From NCBI RefSeq assembly GCF_029961025.1, contig NZ_JASBVP010000002.1:186001-250000 (forward strand): a DNA stretch of 64,000 bases. Reading direction: 5' to 3'. Positions 42,195 through 51,398 of this stretch are shown here, one piece after another. Position 1 is the stretch's first letter. Every line of letters begins with the position of its first letter. The stretch is from Mycobacterium sp. (GTDB taxonomy: Bacteria > Actinomycetota > Actinomycetes > Mycobacteriales > Mycobacteriaceae). A model generated the notes under the pieces. The model was not told where the DNA came from. It worked only from the letters and a program-made list of their open reading frames with translations, and searched no databases. The translations under genes and the position numbers were made by a program.

Positions 42195-43114
42195 TGGCGG
42201 CCGTTCTGCAGGCCCTCTTCGCACCCGGTTTCTTCCACAGCCAGCCGGTGCGCCAGGCGATCCTCATCGGCACCATCGTGCCGGTCGTCTCCGGTGCGGT
42301 GGGGGTGATCACGGTGGTGCGCGCCCAGTCGTTCGCCGGGCACGCCCTGGGGGCCCTGGGCACGCTCGGCGGCTCCGGCGCCTTCCTGCTCCACATCCCC
42401 CCGCTGTGGGGCTTTTTGGGCTGCGGGTTCCTCGTCGCCGGTGTCATCGAGATGGCGGGCACGCAGCGGCGAAGCGGGCGCGACGTGGCCACCGGGCTGG
42501 TGTTGAGCGCCGCGCTGGGTCTCTCGGCGCTCTTCCTCTACCTCATCACCGTGGCCGACACCACCACCGGCGTGACCATGACCATCCTGTTCGGGTCGCT
42601 GTTCGCGCTGAGCGGCGTCACCGCACCGGCGATGCTCCTGTTGGGCCTGCTCTGCCTGCTGGTTCTCGCGCTGCTCTACCGACCGCTGCTGCTCAGCTCG
42701 ATCAGCCCCGAGCTGGCGGCCGCCCGGGGGATCGCGGGACGTCCACTCGGGCAGGCTTTCTTGATGCTGCTGGCTCTCTCGGCGGCGCTGTCCTCGGTGG
42801 CGGTGGGCACGATCCTGAGCACCGCGCTGCTGATCGGCCCGGCAGCGACCGCGCTGCGTTTGACCAGGAAACCCGCGACGGCGATGTTAGCGGCCGCGGC
42901 GGTCGGGGTGGCGTCGACCTGGGTCGGGGTTGTCCTCGCCTACGACAGTTTTACCTGGCCGCCCAACGGAAAGGGGTGGCCGGTGAGTTTCTTCGTGGTG
43001 GCCGTGGTCTGCACCGCCTACCTGCTCGCCGCGTTCGCCGGCCGCATCCGGGGGGGACGCGGCCGCGCCACGTTCACCGGCGTGCCGGCGACAGCGTCCG
43101 AATCGGCCGGCTAG
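42194..43114 (+). CDS. Metal ABC transporter permease (ABC-3 family), first copy
   Basis: MAAVLQALFAPGFFHSQPVRQAILIGTIVPVVSGAVGVITVVRAQSFAGHALGALGTLGGSGAFLL...LYRPLLLSSISPELAAARGI. Confidence 0.88.
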   Translation: MAAVLQALFAPGFFHSQPVRQAILIGTIVPVVSGAVGVITVVRAQSFAGHALGALGTLGGSGAFLLHIPPLWGFLGCGFLVAGVIEMAGTQRRSGRDVATGLVLSAALGLSALFLYLITVADTTTGVTMTILFGSLFALSGVTAPAMLLLGLLCLLVLALLYRPLLLSSISPELAAARGIAGRPLGQAFLMLLALSAALSSVAVGTILSTALLIGPAATALRLTRKPATAMLAAAAVGVASTWVGVVLAYDSFTWPPNGKGWPVSFFVVAVVCTAYLLAAFAGRIRGGRGRATFTGVPATASESAG

Positions 43115-43131
43115 CACCCGGCGGGGCTGAC

Positions 43132-43983
43132 GTGTTCGCCGACTACATGCTCAACGCCTGGAAGGTAGCGACCATCGTGGCCGTCGTCGCGCCCGTGGTC
43201 GGCTTCTTCATCGTGTTGCGCGGCTCGGCGTTCGCCGCTCACGCGGTGCCGGAGGCCGCCTTCGCGGGCGCCGCCGGGGCGAGCCTGCTCGGCCTGAACA
43301 CCGTCTTCGGGCTGGGGGTGTTCGCGCTGGTCGCCGCGCTCGCCATCGGTATGCTCGGCCGGCGCGGACGCCACGACGTGGTGATCGCCCTGGCCCTGGT
43401 GCTGATGCTCGGCCTCGGGTCGCTCTTCCTCAGTTGGAGCTCCGAGTACTCCCTGGAGGTCTACTCCCTGCTTTTCGGAGAGGTGCTCGGGGTGAGCAAC
43501 ACCGAGATCGGCATCACCGCGCTGCTCGGCGCGCTGTGCCTGCTCGCGGTGGCGGTGCTCTACCGCCCACTGCTCCTCAGCTCCCTTGTTCCCGAAATCG
43601 CCGCGGCGCGCGGGGTGCGCGGCCATCGGATGGACTTGGCTTTCCTCGTGCTCGTCGCGCTGGCCACCACCGTTGCCGTCCCGGTGACCGGGGCGCTGCT
43701 GATGGTCAGCCTCTCGGTCGGGCCGCCGGCCGCCGCGCGCTGTCTCACCGGCGAGCCGCTGCGGGCCATGGCCTGGTCCGTGGCCATCGCGGTCGCGACC
43801 GCGTGGTCGTCGATCGCCGCCGCATACCAAACAAACTGGCCGATCGGTTTTTTCGTCACCGCTTTCGCGTTCGGCGGTTATGTCCTGGCCCGCTTGGTGC
43901 GCGTTGGTCGCGGGCGCTACCACGCGGCACGTGCGCCGCTCGCGGACCGCGATCCCGGGATTGCGACGGCCCGGACCGCCTGA
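43132..43983 (+). CDS. Metal ABC transporter permease (ABC-3 family), second copy, GTG start
   Basis: VFADYMLNAWKVATIVAVVAPVVGFFIVLRGSAFAAHAVPEAAFAGAAGASLLG...LYRPLLLSSLVPEIAAARGVRGHRMDLAFL. Confidence 0.86.
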   Translation: MFADYMLNAWKVATIVAVVAPVVGFFIVLRGSAFAAHAVPEAAFAGAAGASLLGLNTVFGLGVFALVAALAIGMLGRRGRHDVVIALALVLMLGLGSLFLSWSSEYSLEVYSLLFGEVLGVSNTEIGITALLGALCLLAVAVLYRPLLLSSLVPEIAAARGVRGHRMDLAFLVLVALATTVAVPVTGALLMVSLSVGPPAAARCLTGEPLRAMAWSVAIAVATAWSSIAAAYQTNWPIGFFVTAFAFGGYVLARLVRVGRGRYHAARAPLADRDPGIATARTA

Positions 43984-44059
43984 GGGCACACCGGTGCGGC
44001 CGCCATCGCTCCCGGTCGACACGCTTTGATATGTAATTCGTTTTGTCAACCAGGCAGGG

Positions 44060-44098
44060 GGAAGCAGGCGCCGCGGCCGTCGCCGGGCGCCTGCTTCC
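44060..44098. terminator. Strong hairpin after the metal ABC transporter operon
   Basis: GGAAGCAGGCGCC-N13-GGCGCCTGCTTCC, 13-bp perfect stem; no T-run. Confidence 0.55.
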
Positions 44099-44334
44099 GG
44101 TTGACCGAATCGTCCCGGTTGGCGAGCGTGTCGAGGTTGTCGACGCGGGTGTCAAGTCTGATATTCGCGGGTTGGTTACCGCAGGACGGACTGTTCTGCT
44201 GGAGTGGATCGCGGATCTAGAGGTCGAGCGTCATCATGTTGTCAGGCAACAGGATTGCTCATAAAGCGTTCGCGGGTCACTCCCAGGCGCTGCCGCCACC
44301 AGGCTCGATTCGGGCAGTTGTGGAGGGCGCGGGT

Positions 44335-45432
44335 TTAGCTGTCGAGGACCGCCAGTGACCAGCACCAGCCCGCCAGTTCGCGGGCGATCGCGGTGTTGGC
44401 GACCACCGGGCGCTTGTTACGGGCATCGAAGCGACACCAGCGCTCGTGCAGGCGCCGGTTGGCCTGTTGGCCGCGCGCCCGTGCTGCCGGGCTGGCCGCG
44501 TCCCAGCGGCGCCGCATCACCATTCCGGGTCGGTAGGGCTGGCGGTGATGCCAGGCCGCCTCGATGAGCAGTCGGCGGGCGTGGCCGTTGCCGGTCTTGG
44601 TGATCGCCCCCTGCGAGCGGGAAGCCCCCGAGCTGTACTCGCATGGCACCAGACCCAGGTAGGCGCCGATCGAGCGGCCGGTCAACCGGTGCCAGTCGCC
44701 GATCTCGACGGCCAGCCCAAACGCCGTCAGCGTCGAGACCCCGCGCAGACAACCCAGCCGGGTCACCACCGGGGTGTAGGCGCTGTCGGCGGCCAACTTG
44801 GCGATCGCCTCGTCGAGGCGGTTACGGCGATCCACGGTGGCCAGCATCGTGTCCAGTGCCGTGTCGTAGGTGAGCTGCAACGCCGGTGCGTCAAACCGCT
44901 GCCGCTGCAGCCACAGTTCGTGCTTGCCGGTCCAAGTTCCTCCACCGGAATAGATAACCCCCTGCCGCAACAGCAGTTTCGACAATCGATGCCGGGCACT
45001 CATCAGATCCCCGCGGCAGTCCTCTCGTGCCCGCACCAGATCTCGGGCCGCCTCCTGCTCGGCGCTGGGAACCGTGACCTCCACAATCTGACCCAAATGC
45101 AGCAACCGGGCCAGATGCGCCGCATCACGGGCATCGGTCTTGACCCGATCCCCGGTCGGGCGTTGCAGCTTCGACGGAGCGGCCACCAGACACATCACCC
45201 CAGCCGCCACCAGAAAGCGCGCCAGACCGAACCCCGTCGGGCCAGCCTCATAGGCCACCGCGACCCGGCCCGGCAACGATCGCAACCACTCCAAAATCTC
45301 CTGATAATCCGGGGTCAACCGACGTTCGAATACCTCACCGGTATCTCCGTCCAACGCGCACCCAACCACCGACCGCGCATGCACATCCAAACCAACACTC
45401 GTACGCTGAACCTTCACTGGGGCCTCCCACAT
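44335..45432 (-). CDS. IS110-family transposase (DEDD recombinase); full element boundaries unresolved
   Basis: VQRTSVGLDVHARSVVGCALDGDTGEV...VAYEAGPTGFGLARFL...RPTGDRVKTDARDAAHLARLLHLG...LRGVSTLTAFGLAVEIGDWHRLTGRSIGAYLGLVPCEYSSG. Confidence 0.93.
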   Translation of the reverse strand: MWEAPVKVQRTSVGLDVHARSVVGCALDGDTGEVFERRLTPDYQEILEWLRSLPGRVAVAYEAGPTGFGLARFLVAAGVMCLVAAPSKLQRPTGDRVKTDARDAAHLARLLHLGQIVEVTVPSAEQEAARDLVRAREDCRGDLMSARHRLSKLLLRQGVIYSGGGTWTGKHELWLQRQRFDAPALQLTYDTALDTMLATVDRRNRLDEAIAKLAADSAYTPVVTRLGCLRGVSTLTAFGLAVEIGDWHRLTGRSIGAYLGLVPCEYSSGASRSQGAITKTGNGHARRLLIEAAWHHRQPYRPGMVMRRRWDAASPAARARGQQANRRLHERWCRFDARNKRPVVANTAIARELAGWCWSLAVLDS

Positions 45433-45466
45433 CTTGTGGCTCTACCGGCCAGGACCCGTTTCCTGT

Positions 45467-45519
45467 CGGCAACCCACGTTCACATGTGAGCGAGGCCCCA
45501 GCCCCCCATACCGTCTAAG
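45467..45519 (-). repeat. 53-bp dispersed repeat, copy 2
   Basis: Reverse complement CTTAGACGGTATGGGGGGCTGGGGCCTCGCTCACATGTGAACGTGGGTTGCCG; 47/53 with copy 1 at 21483. Confidence 0.8.
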
Positions 45520-45527
45520 CTGGCTCG

Positions 45528-45935
45528 GTGGTCGACTTCGACCCCAGGGCCAGCTTCGCCCGAGCCGCGGTGGCGCGACTGGCCACCGTCACACCCCAAG
45601 GCATGCCGCATCTGGTGCCGGTGGTGTTCGCGCTGCAGGACGATGTGGTCTACACCGCCGTCGATGCCAAACCGAAGACCACCCGCCGCCTGCGCCGGCT
45701 GACCAATCTTGAACGCAACCCGTGGGCCAGCATCCTGGTCGACCACTACGCCGACGATTGGGCACAGCTGTGGTGGGTCCGCGCCGACGGCCTGGCGACC
45801 ATCCATCGCGCCGGACCGCCAATGCAGATCGGATTCCGGCTGCTGCGCACTAAATATCCTCAGTACCAAGCAATTTCGCTTGAGGGACCGGTGATCGCGG
45901 TTGCGGTGAAGCACTGGGCCAGCTGGCACGCCTAA
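45528..45935 (+). CDS. PPOX-class F420-dependent enzyme (Rv0121c-like)
   Basis: VDFDPRASFARAAVARLATVTPQGMPHLVPVVFALQDDVVYTAVDAKPKTTRRLRRLTNLERNPWASILVDHYADDWAQLWWVRADGLA. Confidence 0.87.
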   Translation: MVDFDPRASFARAAVARLATVTPQGMPHLVPVVFALQDDVVYTAVDAKPKTTRRLRRLTNLERNPWASILVDHYADDWAQLWWVRADGLATIHRAGPPMQIGFRLLRTKYPQYQAISLEGPVIAVAVKHWASWHA

Positions 45936-46780
45936 TCCGGGGATCTGCTTGGCGAACCCGCGCCGTTAGCCACCGCCACCGGTTCCGCCGGCCGGGTGGC
46001 TGCCTGCTCGGCTGCGCCGGGCCGCGACGGCGTTCCCCGCTCCAAGAACCTCAACAACTCAACCGGGAACGGCAATACCAGCGTGGAGTTCTTTTCGGCC
46101 GCAACCTCGACGACCGTTTCCAACAGCCGTAATTCCAGCGCGGCCGGGTGCTCGGCCATGACCTGCGCCGCTTCGGCCAGCTTGCGGGAGGCTTGCAGTT
46201 CGCCGTCCGCGGTGATCACCCGGGCGCGTCGCTCGCGTTCGGCCTCGGCCTGGCGTGACATCGAGCGCTTCATCGAGTCGGGCAGCACCACGTCCTTGAT
46301 CTCCACCCGGTCGATGTGGATCCCCCAGCCCAGCGCCGGGCTGTCGATCATCAATTCCAAGCCCTGGTTGAGACCTTCACGGTTACACAGCAAGTCATCG
46401 AGGTTGCTCTTGCCGATGATCGACCGCAGCGAGGTCTGCGCGACCTGCCCGATCGCCGACATGTAGTCCTGCACATCGACGGCGGCCCGCACCGGATCCG
46501 AAACCTTGAAGTAGATGACGGCGTCCACGCGCACGGTGACATTGTCGCGGGTGATGCCGTCCTGGGCGGGCACCGGCATGGTGATGATCTGCATGTTCAC
46601 CTTTTGCAGCCGGTCAGCCACCGGAATCAGCCAGGTCAACCCCGGGCCGCGAACCCGCGGCTGCACACGACCCAACCGGAACACCACGCCTCGCTCGAAT
46701 TGCTTGACGACGCGAACAGACGCCGCCAGCCACAGCGCCCCGAGGCCGAACGCGGTGGCCAGCAGGTACCAGGTGATCAT
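45932..46780 (-). CDS. SPFH/band-7 (stomatin/slipin-like) membrane protein
   Basis: VKQFERGVVFRLGRVQPRVRGPGLTWLIPVADRLQKVNMQIITMPVPAQDGITRDNVTVRVDAVIYFKV. Confidence 0.92.
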   Translation of the reverse strand: MITWYLLATAFGLGALWLAASVRVVKQFERGVVFRLGRVQPRVRGPGLTWLIPVADRLQKVNMQIITMPVPAQDGITRDNVTVRVDAVIYFKVSDPVRAAVDVQDYMSAIGQVAQTSLRSIIGKSNLDDLLCNREGLNQGLELMIDSPALGWGIHIDRVEIKDVVLPDSMKRSMSRQAEAERERRARVITADGELQASRKLAEAAQVMAEHPAALELRLLETVVEVAAEKNSTLVLPFPVELLRFLERGTPSRPGAAEQAATRPAEPVAVANGAGSPSRSPD

Positions 46781-47172
46781 CGGTGTCTCCACTTCCGGGC
46801 GTCAGCTCCGGTGGCGGATTGGCGAGTGCGCCATCCTCGCGCCGCAACCCGGGCCCGAGTTCATGCCTTTGATTCTGGCACCGGCGGTCATGCGCCTTCA
46901 ACAAGAATCCGCGGGCGGACAAGCGTCGCGGGTCCTTTGAGTCCGGCGGCGCCATCCGGCACCGCTGTCTGACAGCTGCCCTTCACGGCGCGCCGGCAGG
47001 CGTGCGGGGCCCACCCATCCGGCAACCCTGCGGCGAGCGTCGCTTGCCCCCGACTTGAACAGCATGTGCCCTTGTGCTGAACGGCGCTTAAGGGAATGGT
47101 GACTTATGGGGTCCGAGAGCCTTGGGCACGCCGGCAAGCGAAAACCATGCAGGGTAGAAGGAGAGGAACGCC

Positions 47173-49320
47173 ATGGCAGACAAGACGACTAATTCCCAGG
47201 GCGGCAAAGCCGCTCCCGCCGCAAAGAGTCCGGCCGTTATTCGTAATGTGGCGTTGGTGGGGCCGTCGGCCGGCGGCAAGACCACCCTTGTCGAGGCCCT
47301 GCTGGTCGCAGCCGGCGTCTTGAGCCGGCCCGGCTCCATCGTCGACGGCACCACGGTCTGCGACTACGAAGAGGTGGAGATCCGCCAACAGCGGTCCGTG
47401 GGTTTGGCCGTGGCCTCGCTGGCGCACGATGGCGTCAAGGTCAACCTGATCGACACGCCCGGCTACGCCGACTTCGTGGGAGAGTTGCGCGCGGGGCTGC
47501 GCGCCGCAGACTGTGCTCTTTTCGTGATCGCGGCGAACGAGGGGGTCGACGAGCCCACCAAGTCCCTCTGGCAAGAGTGCAGCCAGGTCGGCATGCCGCG
47601 CGCCGTGGTGATCACCAAACTCGACCACCCCCGGGCGAACTACCAGAGCGCGCTCTCTGCCGCCCAGGAAGCGTTTGGCGACAAGGTGTTACCGCTCTAT
47701 CTGCCCGCCGGTGACGGGCTGATAGGACTGTTGTCGCAGACCCACTACGAGTACGTCGGCGGCACGCGGACAGCGCACCCGCCGGACGCCTCATCCGCGG
47801 ATCAGATCGAAGAGGCTCGCGGGACGTTGATCGAGGGGATCATCGAGGAGTCTGAAGACGAGTCCCTCATGGAGCGTTACCTGAATGGCGAAAAGATCGA
47901 CGAGTCGGTGCTGATCAAGGATCTGGAGACGGCGGTTGCCCGCGGTTGCTTTTTCCCGGTGATCCCGGTGTGCAGCACCACCGGTGTCGGCACGCTGGAA
48001 CTGCTGGAGATCGCCACCAGAGCATTCCCCCCTCCCCTGGAACATCCCCTGCCGGAGGTTTTTACGACCAATGGAGTGGCACGCACCCACCTTAAATGCG
48101 ACGCGGACGCGCCGCTGCTTGCAGAGGTGGTGAAAACGACGTCAGACCCTTATGTCGGCAGAATCAGCCTGGTGCGGGTGTTCTCCGGGACCATCAGGCC
48201 CGACACCACGGTTCATGTGTCGGGTCATTTTTCGTCCTTTTTCGCGCCGTCGACGGGCGCCACCGGCACCCACGCCGACCACGACGAGGACGAGCGCATC
48301 GGTATCCTCACTTACCCGCTCGGCAAGCAGCAACGACCCGCCGCGGCCGTTGTGGCGGGCGACATTTGCGCAATCGGCCGGCTCAGCCGCGCGGAAACCG
48401 GGGACACGCTGTCCGACAAATCCGACCCCCTGGTGCTCAAACCGTGGACGATGCCGGAACCGTTGCTGCCGGTGGCGGTGCAGGCGCACGCAAAGGCCGA
48501 CGAGGACAAGCTCGCGGTCGGGTTGGGACGGCTGGCCGCCGAAGACCCGACACTGCGGATCGAGCAGAACCAGGAGACCCACCAGGTGGTGCTCTGGTGC
48601 ATGGGCGAGGCTCATGCCGGTGTGGTTCTCGACGCGCTGGCGAGCCGGTACGGCGTCACCGTGGACACGGTGGAGCTCCGGGTGCCACTTCGGGAAACCT
48701 TCGCCGGCAAAGCAAAAGGCCACGGCCGCCACATCAAGCAGTCCGGCGGTCATGGCCAGTACGGGGTCTGTGACATCGAGGTCGAGCCGCTACCGGAAGG
48801 CTCGGGATTCGAATTCGTCGACAAGGTGGTCGGTGGTGCGGTGCCGCGGCAGTTCATCCCCAGCGTGGAGAAGGGCGTTCGCGCGCAGATGGAAAAAGGG
48901 GTGCTCGCCGGTTACCCGGTGGTCGACATTCGAGTCACCCTGTTTGACGGCAAGGCCCATAGCGTGGACTCATCGGACTTCGCGTTTCAGATGGCCGGTG
49001 CGCTGGCACTGAAGGAGGCCGCGGCGGCCACCAAGGTGATCTTGCTCGAGCCGATCGACGAGATCGCGGTGTTGGTGCCCGACGACCTGGTCGGCGCGGT
49101 GATGAGCGACCTGTCGGGCCGCCGCGGGCGGGTTCTCGGGACCGACACCGCCGGGCACGAGCGCACGGTGGTCAAAGCCGAGGTGCCGCAGATTGAACTC
49201 ACCCGTTACGCGATCGACCTGCGATCGCTGTCGCACGGCGCGGCATCGTTTACCCGATCGTTTGTCCGCTACGAGCCCATGCCGGAGTCCGCTGCCGCCC
49301 GGGTGATGTCCACGGCGTGA
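47173..49320 (+). CDS. fusA2: Elongation factor G-like protein FusA2
   Basis: GTPase motifs GPSAGGKTTLVEAL, DTPGYADFVGELRAGLRAADCALFV, ITKLDH; 715 aa EF-G2 family. Confidence 0.93.
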   Translation: MADKTTNSQGGKAAPAAKSPAVIRNVALVGPSAGGKTTLVEALLVAAGVLSRPGSIVDGTTVCDYEEVEIRQQRSVGLAVASLAHDGVKVNLIDTPGYADFVGELRAGLRAADCALFVIAANEGVDEPTKSLWQECSQVGMPRAVVITKLDHPRANYQSALSAAQEAFGDKVLPLYLPAGDGLIGLLSQTHYEYVGGTRTAHPPDASSADQIEEARGTLIEGIIEESEDESLMERYLNGEKIDESVLIKDLETAVARGCFFPVIPVCSTTGVGTLELLEIATRAFPPPLEHPLPEVFTTNGVARTHLKCDADAPLLAEVVKTTSDPYVGRISLVRVFSGTIRPDTTVHVSGHFSSFFAPSTGATGTHADHDEDERIGILTYPLGKQQRPAAAVVAGDICAIGRLSRAETGDTLSDKSDPLVLKPWTMPEPLLPVAVQAHAKADEDKLAVGLGRLAAEDPTLRIEQNQETHQVVLWCMGEAHAGVVLDALASRYGVTVDTVELRVPLRETFAGKAKGHGRHIKQSGGHGQYGVCDIEVEPLPEGSGFEFVDKVVGGAVPRQFIPSVEKGVRAQMEKGVLAGYPVVDIRVTLFDGKAHSVDSSDFAFQMAGALALKEAAAATKVILLEPIDEIAVLVPDDLVGAVMSDLSGRRGRVLGTDTAGHERTVVKAEVPQIELTRYAIDLRSLSHGAASFTRSFVRYEPMPESAAARVMSTA

Positions 49321-49416
49321 GGATCCGGGCAAGCTCGGTGAATTGGCGCCTGCCGGGCGGCCGTAAGGCCGAAAGTTACCGACCGCCACACATCAGGGGC
49401 ATTCGTCCGGCGCTGG

Positions 49417-49965
49417 GTGGATCTCGCCGCCCGGCGGTCGGCCCAAAGTGACCAGGGAGGATCCTTGTCCACACTGCATGGGCTTCCCGCCCATATTTTG
49501 CTGAACCACTTCATCATCGTTTTGGCCCCGCTCACCGCGGTGTTGCTGATCACCTGCGCGGTGTGGCCGGCGGCGCGCCGGCGACTGGTCTGGCCGGTGC
49601 TGGCCCTGGCTGTGGTCACCCTTGTCTTGACCCCGCTGACCACCAGTGCGGGCTGGTGGCTGCAGGAGCGGGTTCATCAGTCACCCGCCGTGGATACCCA
49701 CACGGCACTCGGCAACACCATGATCTACTTCTCCACCATGTTGCTGGCCGCGGCCGTCCTCCTGGGCTTGGTTCACCGGTATCAGGAACGCGGGCGTGCG
49801 GTTAAACCCCTCGTGCAACTGCTGATTACCGTGTTGGTGCTCGCTGCCGCGGCAGCCGTGACGGTCCAGGTGTACCGCATCGGCGTGTCGGGCGCGAGGG
49901 CTGTTTGGGGAGGTCCATTGGCGTTTAGTGCCCCACGAAGTAACGGAATAGCTGGTGTGGCATAG
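49417..49965 (+). CDS. DUF2231-like membrane protein
   Basis: LHGLPAHILLNHFIIVLAPLTAVLLITCAVWP... with several TM segments. Confidence 0.75.
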   Translation: MDLAARRSAQSDQGGSLSTLHGLPAHILLNHFIIVLAPLTAVLLITCAVWPAARRRLVWPVLALAVVTLVLTPLTTSAGWWLQERVHQSPAVDTHTALGNTMIYFSTMLLAAAVLLGLVHRYQERGRAVKPLVQLLITVLVLAAAAAVTVQVYRIGVSGARAVWGGPLAFSAPRSNGIAGVA

Positions 49966-50289
49966 ATATTGCGGATATTGCGGTCGAAGCCGCTATCGAC
50001 GTCGGGGCGATCCCGCTCGGTGCGGGTGAAACCAGCTCAGCGGGGAGGAAAACAACGCGGCGTTGGGAATCCGCTACGGCCGTGAGACATGCACCGCGCC
50101 GCACATTCGCCGCTTGCCTTTGGGTCAGTCTGGGGACCGACCGGAGCCGGTTTCCCATCTCGGATCGCTGGCTGCCGGTTGATGGAATCGCCGGTTTGTC
50201 TTCTGGTCGCCCGCGTGAGGAACAAGTCCCTGGATTATTAGGACCAAAGGCACTGTTCACAGCTTGACGGCGTAGACATTATCGACGCC

Positions 50290-50685
50290 ATGACTGAGAC
50301 ACCCGAATCCCGCGCCGGAGCGACCCACGGGCCGCGCGCGGTTGAAGCGGTACGCCGTGAAGACCGGATCAGCCGGCTGAACCAGGCGCTGGCCTGGGTG
50401 GGCATCGTCGCCGGTGTCACCTTCGTTGTCGCGGTGATTTTCTTTTCCGGGTTCTACGTGTGCGCGTATTCGCATCGGGGCCCGGGTGGACCGGCGGACT
50501 ATAGCCGCCAGATGCGGCCCGGCGGCATGATGGGTCCCGGTGGCATGGGACCCGGTGGCATGGGACCCGGCGGCATGATGGGGCCCGGCGGCATGATGGG
50601 TCCCGGCGGTGGCATGGGGCCCGGTGGCATGGGTCCCGGCCAGCATTCGCCGACACCGACAGCCCCGAGCGCGCCTCGCCCGTAG
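50290..50685 (+). CDS. Single-TM protein with Met/Gly/Pro-rich repeat tail
   Basis: ALAWVGIVAGVTFVVAVIFFSGFYVCAYSHRG... then MRPGGMMGPGGMGPGGMGPGGMMGPGGMMGPGGGMGPGGMGPGQH. Confidence 0.75.
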   Translation: MTETPESRAGATHGPRAVEAVRREDRISRLNQALAWVGIVAGVTFVVAVIFFSGFYVCAYSHRGPGGPADYSRQMRPGGMMGPGGMGPGGMGPGGMMGPGGMMGPGGGMGPGGMGPGQHSPTPTAPSAPRP

Positions 50686-50942
50686 CCTCCCCCTCAAGCT
50701 CAAGGAAAAAGGAAAAAGGAAATTCGAGCCTCTGAAACGGCCGCCGGTGGCCAAGTGTGGTCAACTCCTGCGAGCCGGTGACAGGCCGGTGCGTGGGACG
50801 ATCACATCCGTGCCCACGGGCGATGATCGGGCTGATGGTCCGCCGGCTGGAACCGGCGCCTGGGCGTCGGCCCCGGCAGAAAGCCTCAACCGCTGCCCGA
50901 GGCTTTCCCAACACGCTCTGAGTTCCGGTTCACCCTCGTCGA

Positions 50943-51245
50943 TCACGGCATGTGGTGAGAACTCCAGGGAATACATCTGGGCGGTGTCGTCATGATCAAT
51001 TTGGTCACCGGCGGACATTGGTAGTGGTGCTGCGGCAATCCATCCACGCAGAGGTAGTACGCATTCGCATCGTTGGGGTCCGCCACGTAATTGATCCCCG
51101 CGATGTCAGGGCAGGTGAAATCGGTGTCCTGGGGCATGCGCGGCGGCACGGCGCGTGCCGCGCCCGGACTCAGAATGGTCACCCACCCGAGGCAGACGGT
51201 GGCCCCGGCAGCGGCCACCCGGATAGCCTTGGCGAACATGAGCAT
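50943..51245 (-). CDS. Secreted Cys-containing protein with a CBM14/peritrophin-A-like cysteine pattern
   Basis: Signal peptide then FTCPDIAGINYVADPNDANAYYLCVDGLPQHHYQCPPVTKLIMTTPPRCIPWSSH. Confidence 0.7.
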   Translation of the reverse strand: MLMFAKAIRVAAAGATVCLGWVTILSPGAARAVPPRMPQDTDFTCPDIAGINYVADPNDANAYYLCVDGLPQHHYQCPPVTKLIMTTPPRCIPWSSHHMP

Positions 51246-51398
51246 TCCTCACTTTCTGTAGCGGGGTCGGGCAGCTTATTTGCACTCCACATGCGGGTGG
51301 GGTGTTTCGACGCGGGTCTTTCGGCCCGGCGCCATCGCCGAACGTGATCTGTGAGTCATCGACCCTGGGTCGGCCCGTGTGGAAATTAGCGGCCGAAA

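Noticed and set aside
44043-44264. 73-aa plus-strand ORF between the ABC operon and the IS110 transposase
   Set aside because: Starts at the terminator-like hairpin, no recognisable family; more likely IS110 non-coding flank.
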